Assembly (NCBI GenBank): GCA_012842035.1
Contig: DUTO01000207.1
Coordinates: 1-11,067 of the forward strand
Length of the DNA stretch: 11,067 nucleotides
Reading direction: 5' to 3'
DNA from: Clostridia bacterium
GTDB taxonomy: Bacteria > Bacillota > Peptococcia > DRI-13 > DTU073
The translations under genes were made by a program, and so were the position numbers. The notes beneath the pieces are model-generated. The model was not told the origin of the DNA and did not search any database. It saw only the letters and a program-made list of their open reading frames with translations. Of the stretch, positions 1 through 6,796 are shown one piece after another (position 1 is the stretch's first letter; every line of letters begins with the position of its first letter).

Positions 1-1
1 G

Positions 2-454
2 CAGTCCTATTGCGATTATCTGTATAGGCATCTTTTTTCTAAACACGGTGGCAATATGGGCGAAACTGGTTGTGTCGGTTGGATGTTTAAACAAAAAGGT
101 GTACTTGTTTTAAATAGGGAAAAATTAGATTTAAGTGAGGATGATTTGTTTCTTCTAGCTTTAGATAAAGGGGCAGAAGATATTATCTTGGATGATGCAG
201 AAGAAATAGAGATTTATACAGAACCAACCGGTTTTCAAAATGTTAAAGAAGGATTAGAAGAGGAAGGTTTGGAATTTGATAGTGCGGAAATTGAGATGAT
301 TCCTGAAACTAGTGTAGAAGTAGCTGGTTTTGAACAGGCAAAATTACTGTTAAAGTTGTTAGATTGTTTAGAGGAACATGATGACGTTCAGGATACTTTT
401 ACGAATTTTGATATACCGGAAGAGATTTTAGCCCAAATAGAACCAAGGATATAA
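2..454 (+). CDS. yebC: YebC/TACO1-family protein, C-terminal part (5' partial)
   Basis: The frame is open from the window edge to the TAA at 452-454, so the true start lies upstream. From about position 26 the translation reads RHLFSKHGGNMGETGCVGWMF, the well-conserved middle of YebC/TACO1 proteins. It is followed by the acidic second and third domains (EDIILDDAEEIEIYTEP, then a C-terminal half ending NFDIPEEI). Family members are about 240 residues long, so roughly the last 150 are present. YebC proteins have been described as DNA-binding regulators, and more recently as translation factors that relieve ribosome stalling at proline stretches; nothing here decides between these roles. It sits 40 nt upstream of ruvC, a common arrangement in bacteria. 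The first eight or so codons (positions 2-25) do not match the expected NRTA..VRH consensus and may be unreliable edge sequence. An internal ATG at 56 is not a plausible start because homology continues upstream of it. Confidence 0.9.
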   Translation, partial: QSYCDYLYRHLFSKHGGNMGETGCVGWMFKQKGVLVLNREKLDLSEDDLFLLALDKGAEDIILDDAEEIEIYTEPTGFQNVKEGLEEEGLEFDSAEIEMIPETSVEVAGFEQAKLLLKLLDCLEEHDDVQDTFTNFDIPEEILAQIEPRI

Positions 455-494
455 TTAGTTATCAGGGAGAAATAAGAAAAGTGGAGTGTGAAGA

Positions 495-998
495 TTGCTT
501 ATCTTAGGAATAGACCCCGGGATAGCGATTACCGGATATGGAGTAATTGAAGTACAGGCTAATCGTTATCAAACATTGGAATATGGTGTGGTTCGTAGTA
601 GTAGCCAAGAAGAGACGGCTAAAAGGCTGCAAAAGATTTATCAAGGGGTGAGTCGCATTATCGATCTTTACAAACCTGATGCGCTGGCTATTGAGGAATT
701 GTTTTTTAATAAAAATGTCAGGTCAGCTTTTTCTGTTGGTCAAGCGCGGGGAGTTGCAATGTTGGCAGGATGTCAGCACGGGATATCTGTTCATGAATAT
801 ACACCTCTCCAAGTTAAACAAGCAGTAGTAGGGTATGGTCGGGCGGAAAAACAGCAAGTACAATTTATGGTTAAAATTCTTTTGAATTTACAGGAGATTC
901 CGCGCCCTGATGATGCTGCCGATGCTTTAGCGATTGCTATTTGTCATAGTAATTTTTGTTCTTCTAATTTAGGAAGAAGGAGAGAGATAATTGATTGA
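495..998 (+). CDS. ruvC: Crossover junction endodeoxyribonuclease RuvC
   Basis: RuvC is the Holliday-junction resolvase that nicks two opposing strands symmetrically during recombinational repair. The 167-residue product has normal family length (E. coli RuvC is 173). It has the RNase H-like opening LILGIDPG with acidic D7, the AIEELFF segment with E67, and RPDDAADALAIAI near the C-terminus with D140 and D143. These four positions fit the metal-binding carboxylates of the family. QARGVAML and the Q/K-rich YTPLQVKQAVVGYGRAEKQQV segment are also typical. The start is TTG at 495: a TGA lies in frame at 489-491 and GGAG at 483-486 is 8 nt upstream. The 3' end overlaps ruvA by 8 nt, which suggests translational coupling. 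Confidence 0.97.
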   Translation: MLILGIDPGIAITGYGVIEVQANRYQTLEYGVVRSSSQEETAKRLQKIYQGVSRIIDLYKPDALAIEELFFNKNVRSAFSVGQARGVAMLAGCQHGISVHEYTPLQVKQAVVGYGRAEKQQVQFMVKILLNLQEIPRPDDAADALAIAICHSNFCSSNLGRRREIID

Positions 999-1590
999 GT
1001 TTATTCAGGGCGAACTACAATTAAAAAGCACAAATTATATTGTTGTCCAAGTGGGCGGGATAGGTTATAGGCTATTTACTCCTTCTTTAACTATGGCAAA
1101 GCTTCCGTCTGTGCGAGAGGAAGTAACTATGTTTACTTATTTACACGTACGGGAAGATGAATTAAGCTTATATGGATTTTTGTCTAGTGAAGAACGGGAG
1201 GTTTTTATTATTCTTTTACAGGTTACAGGAATAGGACCTAAATTAGCGTTAGCTATTTTATCACATCTATCAGTCTCAGAATTGCGTAGAGCAATAATAC
1301 TTAGTGATACAAAATCTTTGACAACTATTCCGGGAGTAGGTAAAAAGACGGCAGGGAGGATGATCCTTGAATTAAAAGATAAATTAGAGAAGCAAGCTCT
1401 TTCGGAAGAGGAAGTGGTAGTTAGAGGCCCTTTACATACTGATGCGCGTAGTGAAGCGATTTCCGCCTTATTGGCTTTGGGTTATAGTTTGACCGAAGCA
1501 CAACGAGCAGTACCTAATACCAAAAAAGGACAAGATTATTCTGTAGAGGAATTGATTCGCTTAGCTTTAAAAAACATAGCGAAATATTAA
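991..1590 (+). CDS. ruvA: Holliday junction branch migration subunit RuvA
   Basis: RuvA binds four-way junctions as a tetramer and loads the RuvB motor on both arms. The 199-residue protein starts MIEFIQGEL, the canonical RuvA N-terminus. An OB-fold domain covers about residues 1-63. Two helix-hairpin-helix motifs follow, VTGIGPK at 78-84 and IPGVGKK at 113-119, which contact the DNA backbone. After a charged linker (about 132-150), domain III (about 150-199) is the small helical bundle that touches RuvB. Length is normal for the family. The start is TTG at 991, with AAGGAG at 977-982 placed 8 nt upstream; it lies inside the end of ruvC. The gap to ruvB is only 14 nt, consistent with one ruvCAB transcript. 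Confidence 0.97.
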   Translation: MIEFIQGELQLKSTNYIVVQVGGIGYRLFTPSLTMAKLPSVREEVTMFTYLHVREDELSLYGFLSSEEREVFIILLQVTGIGPKLALAILSHLSVSELRRAIILSDTKSLTTIPGVGKKTAGRMILELKDKLEKQALSEEEVVVRGPLHTDARSEAISALLALGYSLTEAQRAVPNTKKGQDYSVEELIRLALKNIAKY

Positions 1591-1604
1591 ACGGGGGAAG
1601 TTAA

Positions 1605-2633
1605 ATGAATGAGGAGAGAATTGTCTCACCTGGTTTGATGAAGGAAGAGAATGATGAATTAAGTTTGCGCCCTAGCTGTTTGGACGAATATATTGGGCAA
1701 GAAAAAATTAAACGTAATTTGCATGTTTTTATTACTGCAGCAAAACAGAGAAAGGAAGCATTAGACCATGTGCTACTTTATGGACCGCCCGGTTTAGGAA
1801 AGACAACATTGGCCAATATTATTGCCCATGAAATGGGGGCTCAAATTCGGGCTACTTCCGGTCCGGCTATCGAAAGACCGGGCGATTTAGCGGCTATTTT
1901 AACTAATTTACAGCCACATGATGTCTTATTTATTGATGAAATTCATCGTTTAAATAGAACGGTGGAAGAAGTTCTTTATCCGGCGATGGAAGATTATTGT
2001 TTAGATATAATTATCGGTAAAGGGCCGAGTGCTCGTTCGATTCGTCTTGATTTACCTTCCTTTACTTTGGTGGGTGCGACAACGAGGGCCGGTAATTTGA
2101 CGGCACCGCTTCGTGATCGCTTTGGGGTCGTCAGTCGTTTAGAGTTTTATAAAACGGAGGAGTTGGTTATTATTGTGAAAAGAGCTGCCCGTATTCTGCA
2201 AGTAGCTATTAATCAGGAAGGGGCAGAAGAAATAGGGAGAAGAGCGCGCGGTACTCCACGGATTGCTAATCGCTTATTGAAAAGAGTACGTGATTTTGCT
2301 CAAGTGCAAGGTTGTAAGATTATTGATCAAGAGGTAGCTGATCAAGCTTTAAAAATGTTGGAAGTAGACCATTTGGGGTTAGATGAAATTGATCGTAAAA
2401 TGTTAATGACGATTATTGAAAAATTTCAAGGTGGACCGGTAGGTGTAGAAACTTTGGCTGCTTCAATCAGTGAAGAAACAAGTACGATTGAAGATGTTTA
2501 TGAACCATATTTATTACAGTTAGGATTTTTACAGAGAACACCCCGAGGTAGAGTGGCTACTCCTTTAGCTTATAAGCATTTAGAAATTCCTTATTCTCAT
2601 GTGCAGGAAGAAGAACAAGAAACTTTATGGTAG
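1605..2633 (+). CDS. ruvB: Holliday junction branch migration DNA helicase RuvB
   Basis: RuvB is the hexameric AAA+ motor that drives branch migration with RuvA. All expected elements are visible in the 342-residue product: Walker A GPPGLGKT at 60-67, Walker B VLFIDE at 107-112, a sensor 1 region GATTRAG at 157-163, the arginine finger in LRDRFG at 169-174 (R170), and sensor 2 GTPRIANR at 216-223. The C-terminal winged-helix domain (about 260-325) includes GGPVGVETLAASISEE, then DVYEPYLLQLGFLQRTPRGR. The last dozen residues (HVQEEEQETLW) are an acidic tail. The start ATG at 1605 follows GGGGGAAG at 1593-1600. Last gene of a compact ruvCAB cluster; queH follows after 30 nt, and I see no terminator between them. 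Confidence 0.98.
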   Translation: MNEERIVSPGLMKEENDELSLRPSCLDEYIGQEKIKRNLHVFITAAKQRKEALDHVLLYGPPGLGKTTLANIIAHEMGAQIRATSGPAIERPGDLAAILTNLQPHDVLFIDEIHRLNRTVEEVLYPAMEDYCLDIIIGKGPSARSIRLDLPSFTLVGATTRAGNLTAPLRDRFGVVSRLEFYKTEELVIIVKRAARILQVAINQEGAEEIGRRARGTPRIANRLLKRVRDFAQVQGCKIIDQEVADQALKMLEVDHLGLDEIDRKMLMTIIEKFQGGPVGVETLAASISEETSTIEDVYEPYLLQLGFLQRTPRGRVATPLAYKHLEIPYSHVQEEEQETLW

Positions 2634-2663
2634 TAATTCGGTAATTGACTAAGGAGGAAAACA

Positions 2664-3194
2664 ATGAACATTTTACTTCATACTTGTTGTGCCCCTTGTA
2701 GCATTTACCCTGTAGAAAGTTTACGTAAGGCAGGGCATGAAATCAGGGGGTACTTTTATAATCCTAATATTCATCCCTATATGGAGTTTACAAAGCGGTT
2801 GGAAACGTTTAACAAGTATGCTCAAAAAATAGAGCTCCCGGTTATTCTTGATGAGCAGTATGTTTTAGAAAAATTTTTGCGTAGTGTTGTTTTTCGAGAG
2901 GGAGAACGGTGTCGTGTTTGTTATAGTTTGCGTTTACAAAAAGCGGCTCAAATAGCGAAGCGAGGCAAGTTTGATGCTTTTAGTACTACGCTTTTGGTGA
3001 GTCCTTTTCAGAAGCACGACTTGATTAAAGAGATTGCTACTTCTATTGCTTTGGAAACAGGAGTCCCTTTTTATTATCAAGACTTTCGTGTCGGGTTTAA
3101 GGAAGGTGTACTAAAGTCTAAAGAAGAAAACATGTATAGACAGCAGTATTGCGGTTGTATTTTCAGTGAAAAAGAAAGGTATGTACATGTATAA
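2664..3194 (+). CDS. queH: Epoxyqueuosine reductase QueH (DUF208 family)
   Basis: QueH catalyses the last step of queuosine formation, reduction of epoxyqueuosine at the wobble base of GUN tRNAs. It is the non-orthologous replacement of the cobalamin-dependent QueG. The 176-residue protein starts MNILLHTCCAPC, with C8, C9 and C12. A second pair is in ERCRVCYSLR (C83, C86) and a third in QQYCGC (C163, C165). These cysteines are the family signature and are thought to bind an iron-sulfur cluster and a further iron. GYFYNPNIHP, STTLLVSPFQKHDLI and YYQDFRVGFKEGVLKSKEENMYRQQYCGC are further conserved blocks. The start ATG at 2664 is preceded by AAGGAGGA. queA and tgt, the two preceding steps, lie about 3.7 kb downstream, which supports the assignment. 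Confidence 0.95.
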   Translation: MNILLHTCCAPCSIYPVESLRKAGHEIRGYFYNPNIHPYMEFTKRLETFNKYAQKIELPVILDEQYVLEKFLRSVVFREGERCRVCYSLRLQKAAQIAKRGKFDAFSTTLLVSPFQKHDLIKEIATSIALETGVPFYYQDFRVGFKEGVLKSKEENMYRQQYCGCIFSEKERYVHV

Positions 3195-3222
3195 CCCTCA
3201 TAAACGGTTGTGTCTTTACGAA
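3193..3222 (+). promoter_or_regulatory. Candidate sigma-I-type autoregulatory promoter of sigI
   Basis: Just after the queH stop the sequence has AACCCTCATAAA (3193-3204), then 14 nt, then CGAA (3219-3222). Sigma-I promoters described in Bacillus subtilis and Clostridium thermocellum combine a C-rich plus A-tract -35 region with a CGAA-type -10 element, and sigI genes are usually autoregulated. Here the C-run is interrupted by a T. The position fits: a start site a few bases after the CGAA would give a leader of roughly 25-30 nt containing the ribosome-binding site of sigI. The assignment rests on motif memory and position only; exact spacing rules were not checked. Confidence 0.5.
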
Positions 3223-3242
3223 TGTTTATATTAAGGGGTATT

Positions 3243-3253
3243 AAAGAGGTGAT
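3243..3253 (+). promoter_or_regulatory. Ribosome-binding site that decides the sigI start
   Basis: AAAGAGGTGAT is close to the full anti-Shine-Dalgarno complement AAAGGAGGTGAT. Its GAGGTG core ends 6 nt before the TTG at 3258. The longer in-frame starts, GTG at 3210 and ATG at 3222, have no such site upstream and lie at or before the putative promoter -10 element, so TTG at 3258 (or 3255) is the better start. Confidence 0.65.
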
Positions 3254-3257
3254 ATTG

Positions 3258-3989
3258 TTGGACTTGGGCATTAATCGTGACCTTCTTTTAGTCCGGCAGG
3301 GGCAGGAAGAAACCAGAGAAAAACTGATTAAAAAATATCTTCCTTTTATTCTTAAAGTAACTGCCCGCACTTGTAAGCGGTATGTTTATTTGGAAGATGA
3401 TGATGAAGTAAGTGTAGCTTTAGTAGCTTTTAATGAGGCGCTTGATAAATATGACTTACAGCAAGAAGCCTCTTTTTTTACTTTTGCGGAGCTGGTGATT
3501 AGAAATCGCCTGATTGATTATTTTCGTTGTGTTCAGCGCAGCACACGAGATGTGCCTTGGTCTTCTTTGAGGCGAGAGGGAGAAGAAGATGGTGATATTA
3601 CAGGACAGATAGATAAACTAACTTGGCAGGAATCTGTAGAGCAACATTATGAACAAGAAACAGCAGAGATGCGGCGCGAGGAAATAAGGGAATATTCGGA
3701 GAAATTAAAACAGTATGGTATAGAGTTTCAAGATTTAGTAAAAGATTCTCCCAAGCATCAGGATGCGAGAAGCACGGCTTATCAAATTGCTAGGCTTATT
3801 TGTGAAAAAGAAAGTTATTGCAGTTATTTACAAAAAACAAAAAAACTTCCTCTCAAAGATTTGGCAAAAGAGGTGTCGGTCAGTCGTAAAACGTTAGAAA
3901 GGCGGCGTAAGTATATTATTGCTTTAGTCATAATTATGCTGGGGAAATTTTATTTTTTGCAAGAATATTTAGAAGGAATGAAGGAGTGA
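3258..3989 (+). CDS. sigI: RNA polymerase sigma factor SigI
   Basis: SigI is an alternative sigma factor of Bacilli and Clostridia, linked to heat or envelope stress and, in cellulolytic clostridia, to polysaccharide sensing. With the TTG start at 3258 the product is 243 residues (B. subtilis SigI is about 250). The N-terminal sigma-2 domain covers about residues 10-95 and includes QGQEETREKLIKKYLPFILKV, the -10 recognition segment around DDDEVSVALVAFNEALDKYD, and FAELVIRNRLIDYFR. The C-terminal part has a helix-turn-helix near 197-221 (LPLKDLAKEVSVSRKTLERRRKYI), as in SigI proteins, rather than an ordinary sigma-4. The directly following gene encodes the matching anti-sigma factor. GTG at 3210 and ATG at 3222 would give longer proteins (259 or 255 residues), but they lack a ribosome-binding site. 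Main uncertainty: the exact start. Confidence 0.93.
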   Translation: MDLGINRDLLLVRQGQEETREKLIKKYLPFILKVTARTCKRYVYLEDDDEVSVALVAFNEALDKYDLQQEASFFTFAELVIRNRLIDYFRCVQRSTRDVPWSSLRREGEEDGDITGQIDKLTWQESVEQHYEQETAEMRREEIREYSEKLKQYGIEFQDLVKDSPKHQDARSTAYQIARLICEKESYCSYLQKTKKLPLKDLAKEVSVSRKTLERRRKYIIALVIIMLGKFYFLQEYLEGMKE

Positions 3990-3995
3990 GCTAAG

Positions 3996-4994
3996 ATGGA
4001 GAAAAAGTGTAAAGGGTTGGTCATGGAAGCAACTTCTGAGACTTTAGTGGTCATGACTCCAACCGGAGAATTTATCAAGGTGCCCTGGGAAAAAAAAGCA
4101 ATACCTGCTTTAGGCAGTGAGATTGAGTTTAAAGTTCCTCAGGCTAAACAAAGTTTTTTTTCTCCCCAAAAGCTTTTCGTTTTAGCTGCTAGTATAGTAT
4201 TTTTCCTGTTAGCAATTCCCTTTGTTTCCGAGTATCTTTATTTGGGTGAATCGCAAGTAATAGCTTATGTGAGTATTGATATTAATCCTAGTTTGGAATT
4301 AGGTATAGATAAAGAAAGTAGGGTAAAAGAAGCGAGGGGGTTAAACAAGGAAGGAGAAAAGCTTTTAGAACGTGTGCAGTATGAAAATCTTCCTGTGAAC
4401 AGAGTAATTGAATGTATTACACAAGAAGCAGTTCAACAACAGTACCTTACTGCCAATGAGGAAAATAATATTATTTTGACGGTAAGCACACAAGAAGAGC
4501 GAGAAAGAAAATTAATAAGGAAAGCTGAAAAAGAAACAGCTAAGAATACGGAGGTTTGTACGAGCATAAAACAAGAATGTACTTCTACAATAAAAAAGGA
4601 ATTAGATAAGCAAAAGATTAAAGTGGCGGTGGAAGTTTTAGAAATTTCATCGGAGTTTTATCAAAAGGCTAAAAAAGCTGGGGTTTCTCCGGGAAAATAT
4701 GCAGTGATTTTGGAGGCGAGGCAACAAGGCTATGATGTTAGCATAGAAGATGTAAAATTCTCTAGTGTGGTGAAGGTCATTAAGGCAGCGGGGGGTAATC
4801 CCGGTGAAATAATTTCTCGTGCTAAAAAGAAGGAAAAACAGTTGCTAGAGATAGAAAAAGAAATGCAAAAGGAAATTAAAAAAGAAGAAAAAAAGCAAGA
4901 AAAGAAAGCTAAGCAAGATTTTAAGCAAACAGAAAAAGAACAAAAAGAAAAAAGCAAAGATAAAAAAAAGAATAAGCATAAAGATAAGAAGTAG
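3996..4994 (+). CDS. rsgI: Anti-sigma-I factor RsgI
   Basis: RsgI is a single-pass membrane protein that sequesters SigI in the cytoplasm and releases it after an extracellular signal. Residues 1-50 form the RsgI N-terminal anti-sigma domain (KCKGLVMEATSETLVVMTPTG...VPW). A transmembrane helix spans about 59-80. Outside, AYVSIDINPSLELGID (90-105) is the conserved block with the Asn-Pro pair N97-P98, the reported autoproteolysis site of this family. A conserved helical region follows to about residue 275, including AGVSPGKYAVILEARQQGYDVSIEDVK. The last 55 residues or so (277-332) are almost only Lys, Glu and Gln, probably disordered or coiled. No carbohydrate-binding module is seen, unlike the cellulosomal RsgI paralogues. 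ATG at 3996 has AAGGAG at 3981-3986, inside the end of sigI, so the two are coupled. Confidence 0.94.
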   Translation: MEKKCKGLVMEATSETLVVMTPTGEFIKVPWEKKAIPALGSEIEFKVPQAKQSFFSPQKLFVLAASIVFFLLAIPFVSEYLYLGESQVIAYVSIDINPSLELGIDKESRVKEARGLNKEGEKLLERVQYENLPVNRVIECITQEAVQQQYLTANEENNIILTVSTQEERERKLIRKAEKETAKNTEVCTSIKQECTSTIKKELDKQKIKVAVEVLEISSEFYQKAKKAGVSPGKYAVILEARQQGYDVSIEDVKFSSVVKVIKAAGGNPGEIISRAKKKEKQLLEIEKEMQKEIKKEEKKQEKKAKQDFKQTEKEQKEKSKDKKKNKHKDKK

Positions 4995-5087
4995 CAAAAA
5001 AAACAAAGAAGCAGGAATGAGTTACTCCTTTGTCGAACAAAGCGAAGGTAGATAAGGATATTTCATAGTTTAGATGGGGGAGGAGCA

Positions 5088-6563
5088 ATGAATCTGCAAG
5101 GTATTCTTAAAAAGTCACGTTTGTTTTTTGTTTTTATTTTGCTAGGCATTATTGTGGCTTGCTTAATTTCTACTTCGGCAATACAAGGTGCACAAATAGC
5201 TTGTACACCAACAACGATTCGAGTTGCTTTAGGGCTTAATTTAACTTCTGCAGAATTTTCTGTCAGTGAAGGCAGTTATGAATTAGTAGACTGTTTAACA
5301 CATCGTGTGATTAGTTCCGATTCTTCTACAGGGACATGGGTTGTTGCTCCGGCCGGAAGTAGTAATTTACAGATTTATCATAATGGGCAGTTCCTTGGTG
5401 GTTTAGGAAGTTCCCTTTTACTTTTACGTCAAAAAAATGACTATGAACAAAATGTCTTTTGTTTAGGTCAGAAAAAATATCGTGGTAATCTCCTTTTGGA
5501 AAATTTTCAAGGCAAAATTCAAGCAATTAATTATTTGGATATGGAACAATATCTTTATGGAGTTGTAGGGGCGGAAATGGGACCGGGTGCTCCGGAAGAA
5601 GCTTATAAAGCACAAGCAATTGTTTCTAGAACATATGCTTATTATTGTAAAGAACATCCGCAGTTGAATTATGACTTAGGGGTTTCTACTCAATGGCAGG
5701 TTTATGGTGGTTATGATAATGAGGTTTTAAGTAGTTCTTTGGTAAAAAAGGCTGTAGATGATACGCGTGGTCAAGTAATTTATTATGACCGGGAATTAAT
5801 TCAAGCTTTTTTTCATAGTAATTCCGGGGGATATTCGGAGGCTTGTGAAAATGTTTGGTCAGCTTCATTGCCTTATTTACAGCCTGTGGTGACACCTGAG
5901 GATGCTATAGCTATGCAAGTCGCTCAAGGTGGGTCTTGGTCAGCGGAAACTTATCTTTGGGAGAAGTCTTTTAGTCGACAGGAGCTGATGAAACAATTAG
6001 AAAAATGGAATAGAGCACATCCTAATAATGCTGTAAATGTAGGAGAAATTTATGAGATAGTTGTAAAACGTTGGGCTGTTAACCCTCAAACAAAAGAGTT
6101 TTTGGCGAAAGAAACAGCTTCGGGAAGGGTTACACAATTGAATTTTATGGGGTCTAAGGGAATGAAGAGTTTTTATCGGGATTCCATACGTTCTGTTTTA
6201 GATTTACGAAGTACTCTTTTTGAAGTTATTTGCGATTCCACAGTGAAAATTTGGAATGCTTTTGGCAGTTTGGATGTTTTTAGTTATGCTAATGACCTTA
6301 AAGCAGTGACTGCAGATGGTTATATTACTAAGTTAAATGGTAATAGTGAAAATTATTATGTATTAGGTGCAGATGGTTTGCAAATGGTACCTAAGTTTTT
6401 TTCGAAGGTGACTTTTAAAGGAAAGGGTTATGGGCATGGTTTAGGAATGAGTCAGTGGGGTGCTTGGGGTATGGCTTTGAGAGGGGCGAAGTATCAGGAG
6501 ATTATTGAGCATTTTTATAATCAGGATAAGCATGATGGGCGGCTTCGCATTCAATCATATTGA
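5088..6563 (+). CDS. spoIID: SpoIID/LytB-domain protein, stage II sporulation protein D-like
   Basis: SpoIID is a membrane-anchored or secreted lytic transglycosylase that cuts denuded peptidoglycan during forespore engulfment. Residues 10-30 form a signal anchor (RLFFVFILLGIIVACLIST). An N-terminal region (about 38-140) precedes the core. The core starts at YLDMEQYLYGVVGAEMGPGAPEEA (149-172); E163 is the likely catalytic glutamate by family alignment. It continues through KAQAIVSRTYAYY, QAFFHSNSGGYSEACENVWS (239-258) and ends with GKGYGHGLGMSQWGAWGMA near 445-463. At 491 residues it is about 150 longer than B. subtilis SpoIID, closer to the LytB-like branch, so it could be a paralogue rather than the engulfment enzyme. 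ATG at 5088 follows GGGGGAGGAG at 5076-5085. The TGA at 6561-6563 touches the left arm of the downstream inverted repeat. A 93-nt gap separates it from rsgI. Confidence 0.88.
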   Translation: MNLQGILKKSRLFFVFILLGIIVACLISTSAIQGAQIACTPTTIRVALGLNLTSAEFSVSEGSYELVDCLTHRVISSDSSTGTWVVAPAGSSNLQIYHNGQFLGGLGSSLLLLRQKNDYEQNVFCLGQKKYRGNLLLENFQGKIQAINYLDMEQYLYGVVGAEMGPGAPEEAYKAQAIVSRTYAYYCKEHPQLNYDLGVSTQWQVYGGYDNEVLSSSLVKKAVDDTRGQVIYYDRELIQAFFHSNSGGYSEACENVWSASLPYLQPVVTPEDAIAMQVAQGGSWSAETYLWEKSFSRQELMKQLEKWNRAHPNNAVNVGEIYEIVVKRWAVNPQTKEFLAKETASGRVTQLNFMGSKGMKSFYRDSIRSVLDLRSTLFEVICDSTVKIWNAFGSLDVFSYANDLKAVTADGYITKLNGNSENYYVLGADGLQMVPKFFSKVTFKGKGYGHGLGMSQWGAWGMALRGAKYQEIIEHFYNQDKHDGRLRIQSY

Positions 6564-6775
6564 AAATATGCTGTACCGTTTCCCGTTTCGATGCTTCGCT
6601 CAGAACAGACTAGCACTTGATTCGGGAGGAAGCAAACCACCCTCAACAGTCCGTCCTTGTCCTGATTCGGGTTGATTCTGACGTCCTGTCAGTCTCTTTG
6701 CTTTCTCGACCTCATCTTCGTAAGTCTGTTTAGCTGAACTCCACGATGAAACGTTAACCGGTACAGCATATTTTC
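6562..6775 (+). repeat. Long nested inverted repeat between spoIID and queA (MITE-like relic or structured RNA)
   Basis: This fills most of the gap from 6564 to 6876, which holds no convincing gene. The outer arms 6562-6589 and 6748-6775 pair at 25 of 28 positions, including 17 perfect pairs (GAAAATATGCTGTACCG against CGGTACAGCATATTTTC). Inside them TCAGAACAGACT (6600-6611) pairs with AGTCTGTT and CTGA at 6723-6737 across a 3-nt bulge. Further in, GAGGAAGCAAA (6626-6636) pairs with TTTGCTTTCTC (6697-6707) over 11 pairs with one G-U. Innermost is CTGAC (6678-6682) with GTCAG (6688-6692). All arms are properly nested, so + strand RNA could form one long hairpin. Base composition differs from the neighbours: 61 G+C in the 120 bases 6601-6720. 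No flanking target-site duplication and no T-tract are seen. I do not recognise a known family. Confidence 0.75.
6577..6630 (+). repeat. 54-bp direct repeat, copy 1
   Basis: Matches 6797-6850 at 53 of 54 positions (A at 6591, G at 6811). The match reaches back to the preceding GTAC if one extra base is allowed. It begins in the outer left arm of the long inverted repeat and ends ...GATTCGGGAGGA. The copies are offset by 220 bp. Confidence 0.95.
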
Positions 6776-6796
6776 GTTGTGGAGGAGGAAGAGGTA

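Noticed and set aside
3077..3370. Minus-strand open frame over queH and sigI
   Set aside because: It lies opposite well-supported conserved genes, has no family resemblance and no convincing ribosome-binding site. The same holds for minus-strand frames at 4730-4957, 5326-5526, 5463-5657, 5686-5895 and 10519-10728.
5028..5042. CTTTGT-CGA-ACAAAG hairpin upstream of spoIID as a terminator or sigma-I promoter
   Set aside because: The 6-bp stem has no T-tract after it. The two CGAA words nearby (5034, 5043) have no C-rich plus A-tract element at the spacing seen ahead of sigI.
5052..5071. Sigma-E promoter for spoIID (CATAGTTT as a -10)
   Set aside because: Only a partial match to the CATACANT type -10, and no acceptable -35 about 14 nt upstream; too weak to annotate although sigma-E control of spoIID is expected in spore formers.
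6550..6564. TTCAAT-CAT-ATTGAA palindrome at the spoIID stop codon
   Set aside because: Short, AT-rich, within the coding end and not followed by Ts; likely chance, though it adjoins the repeat element.
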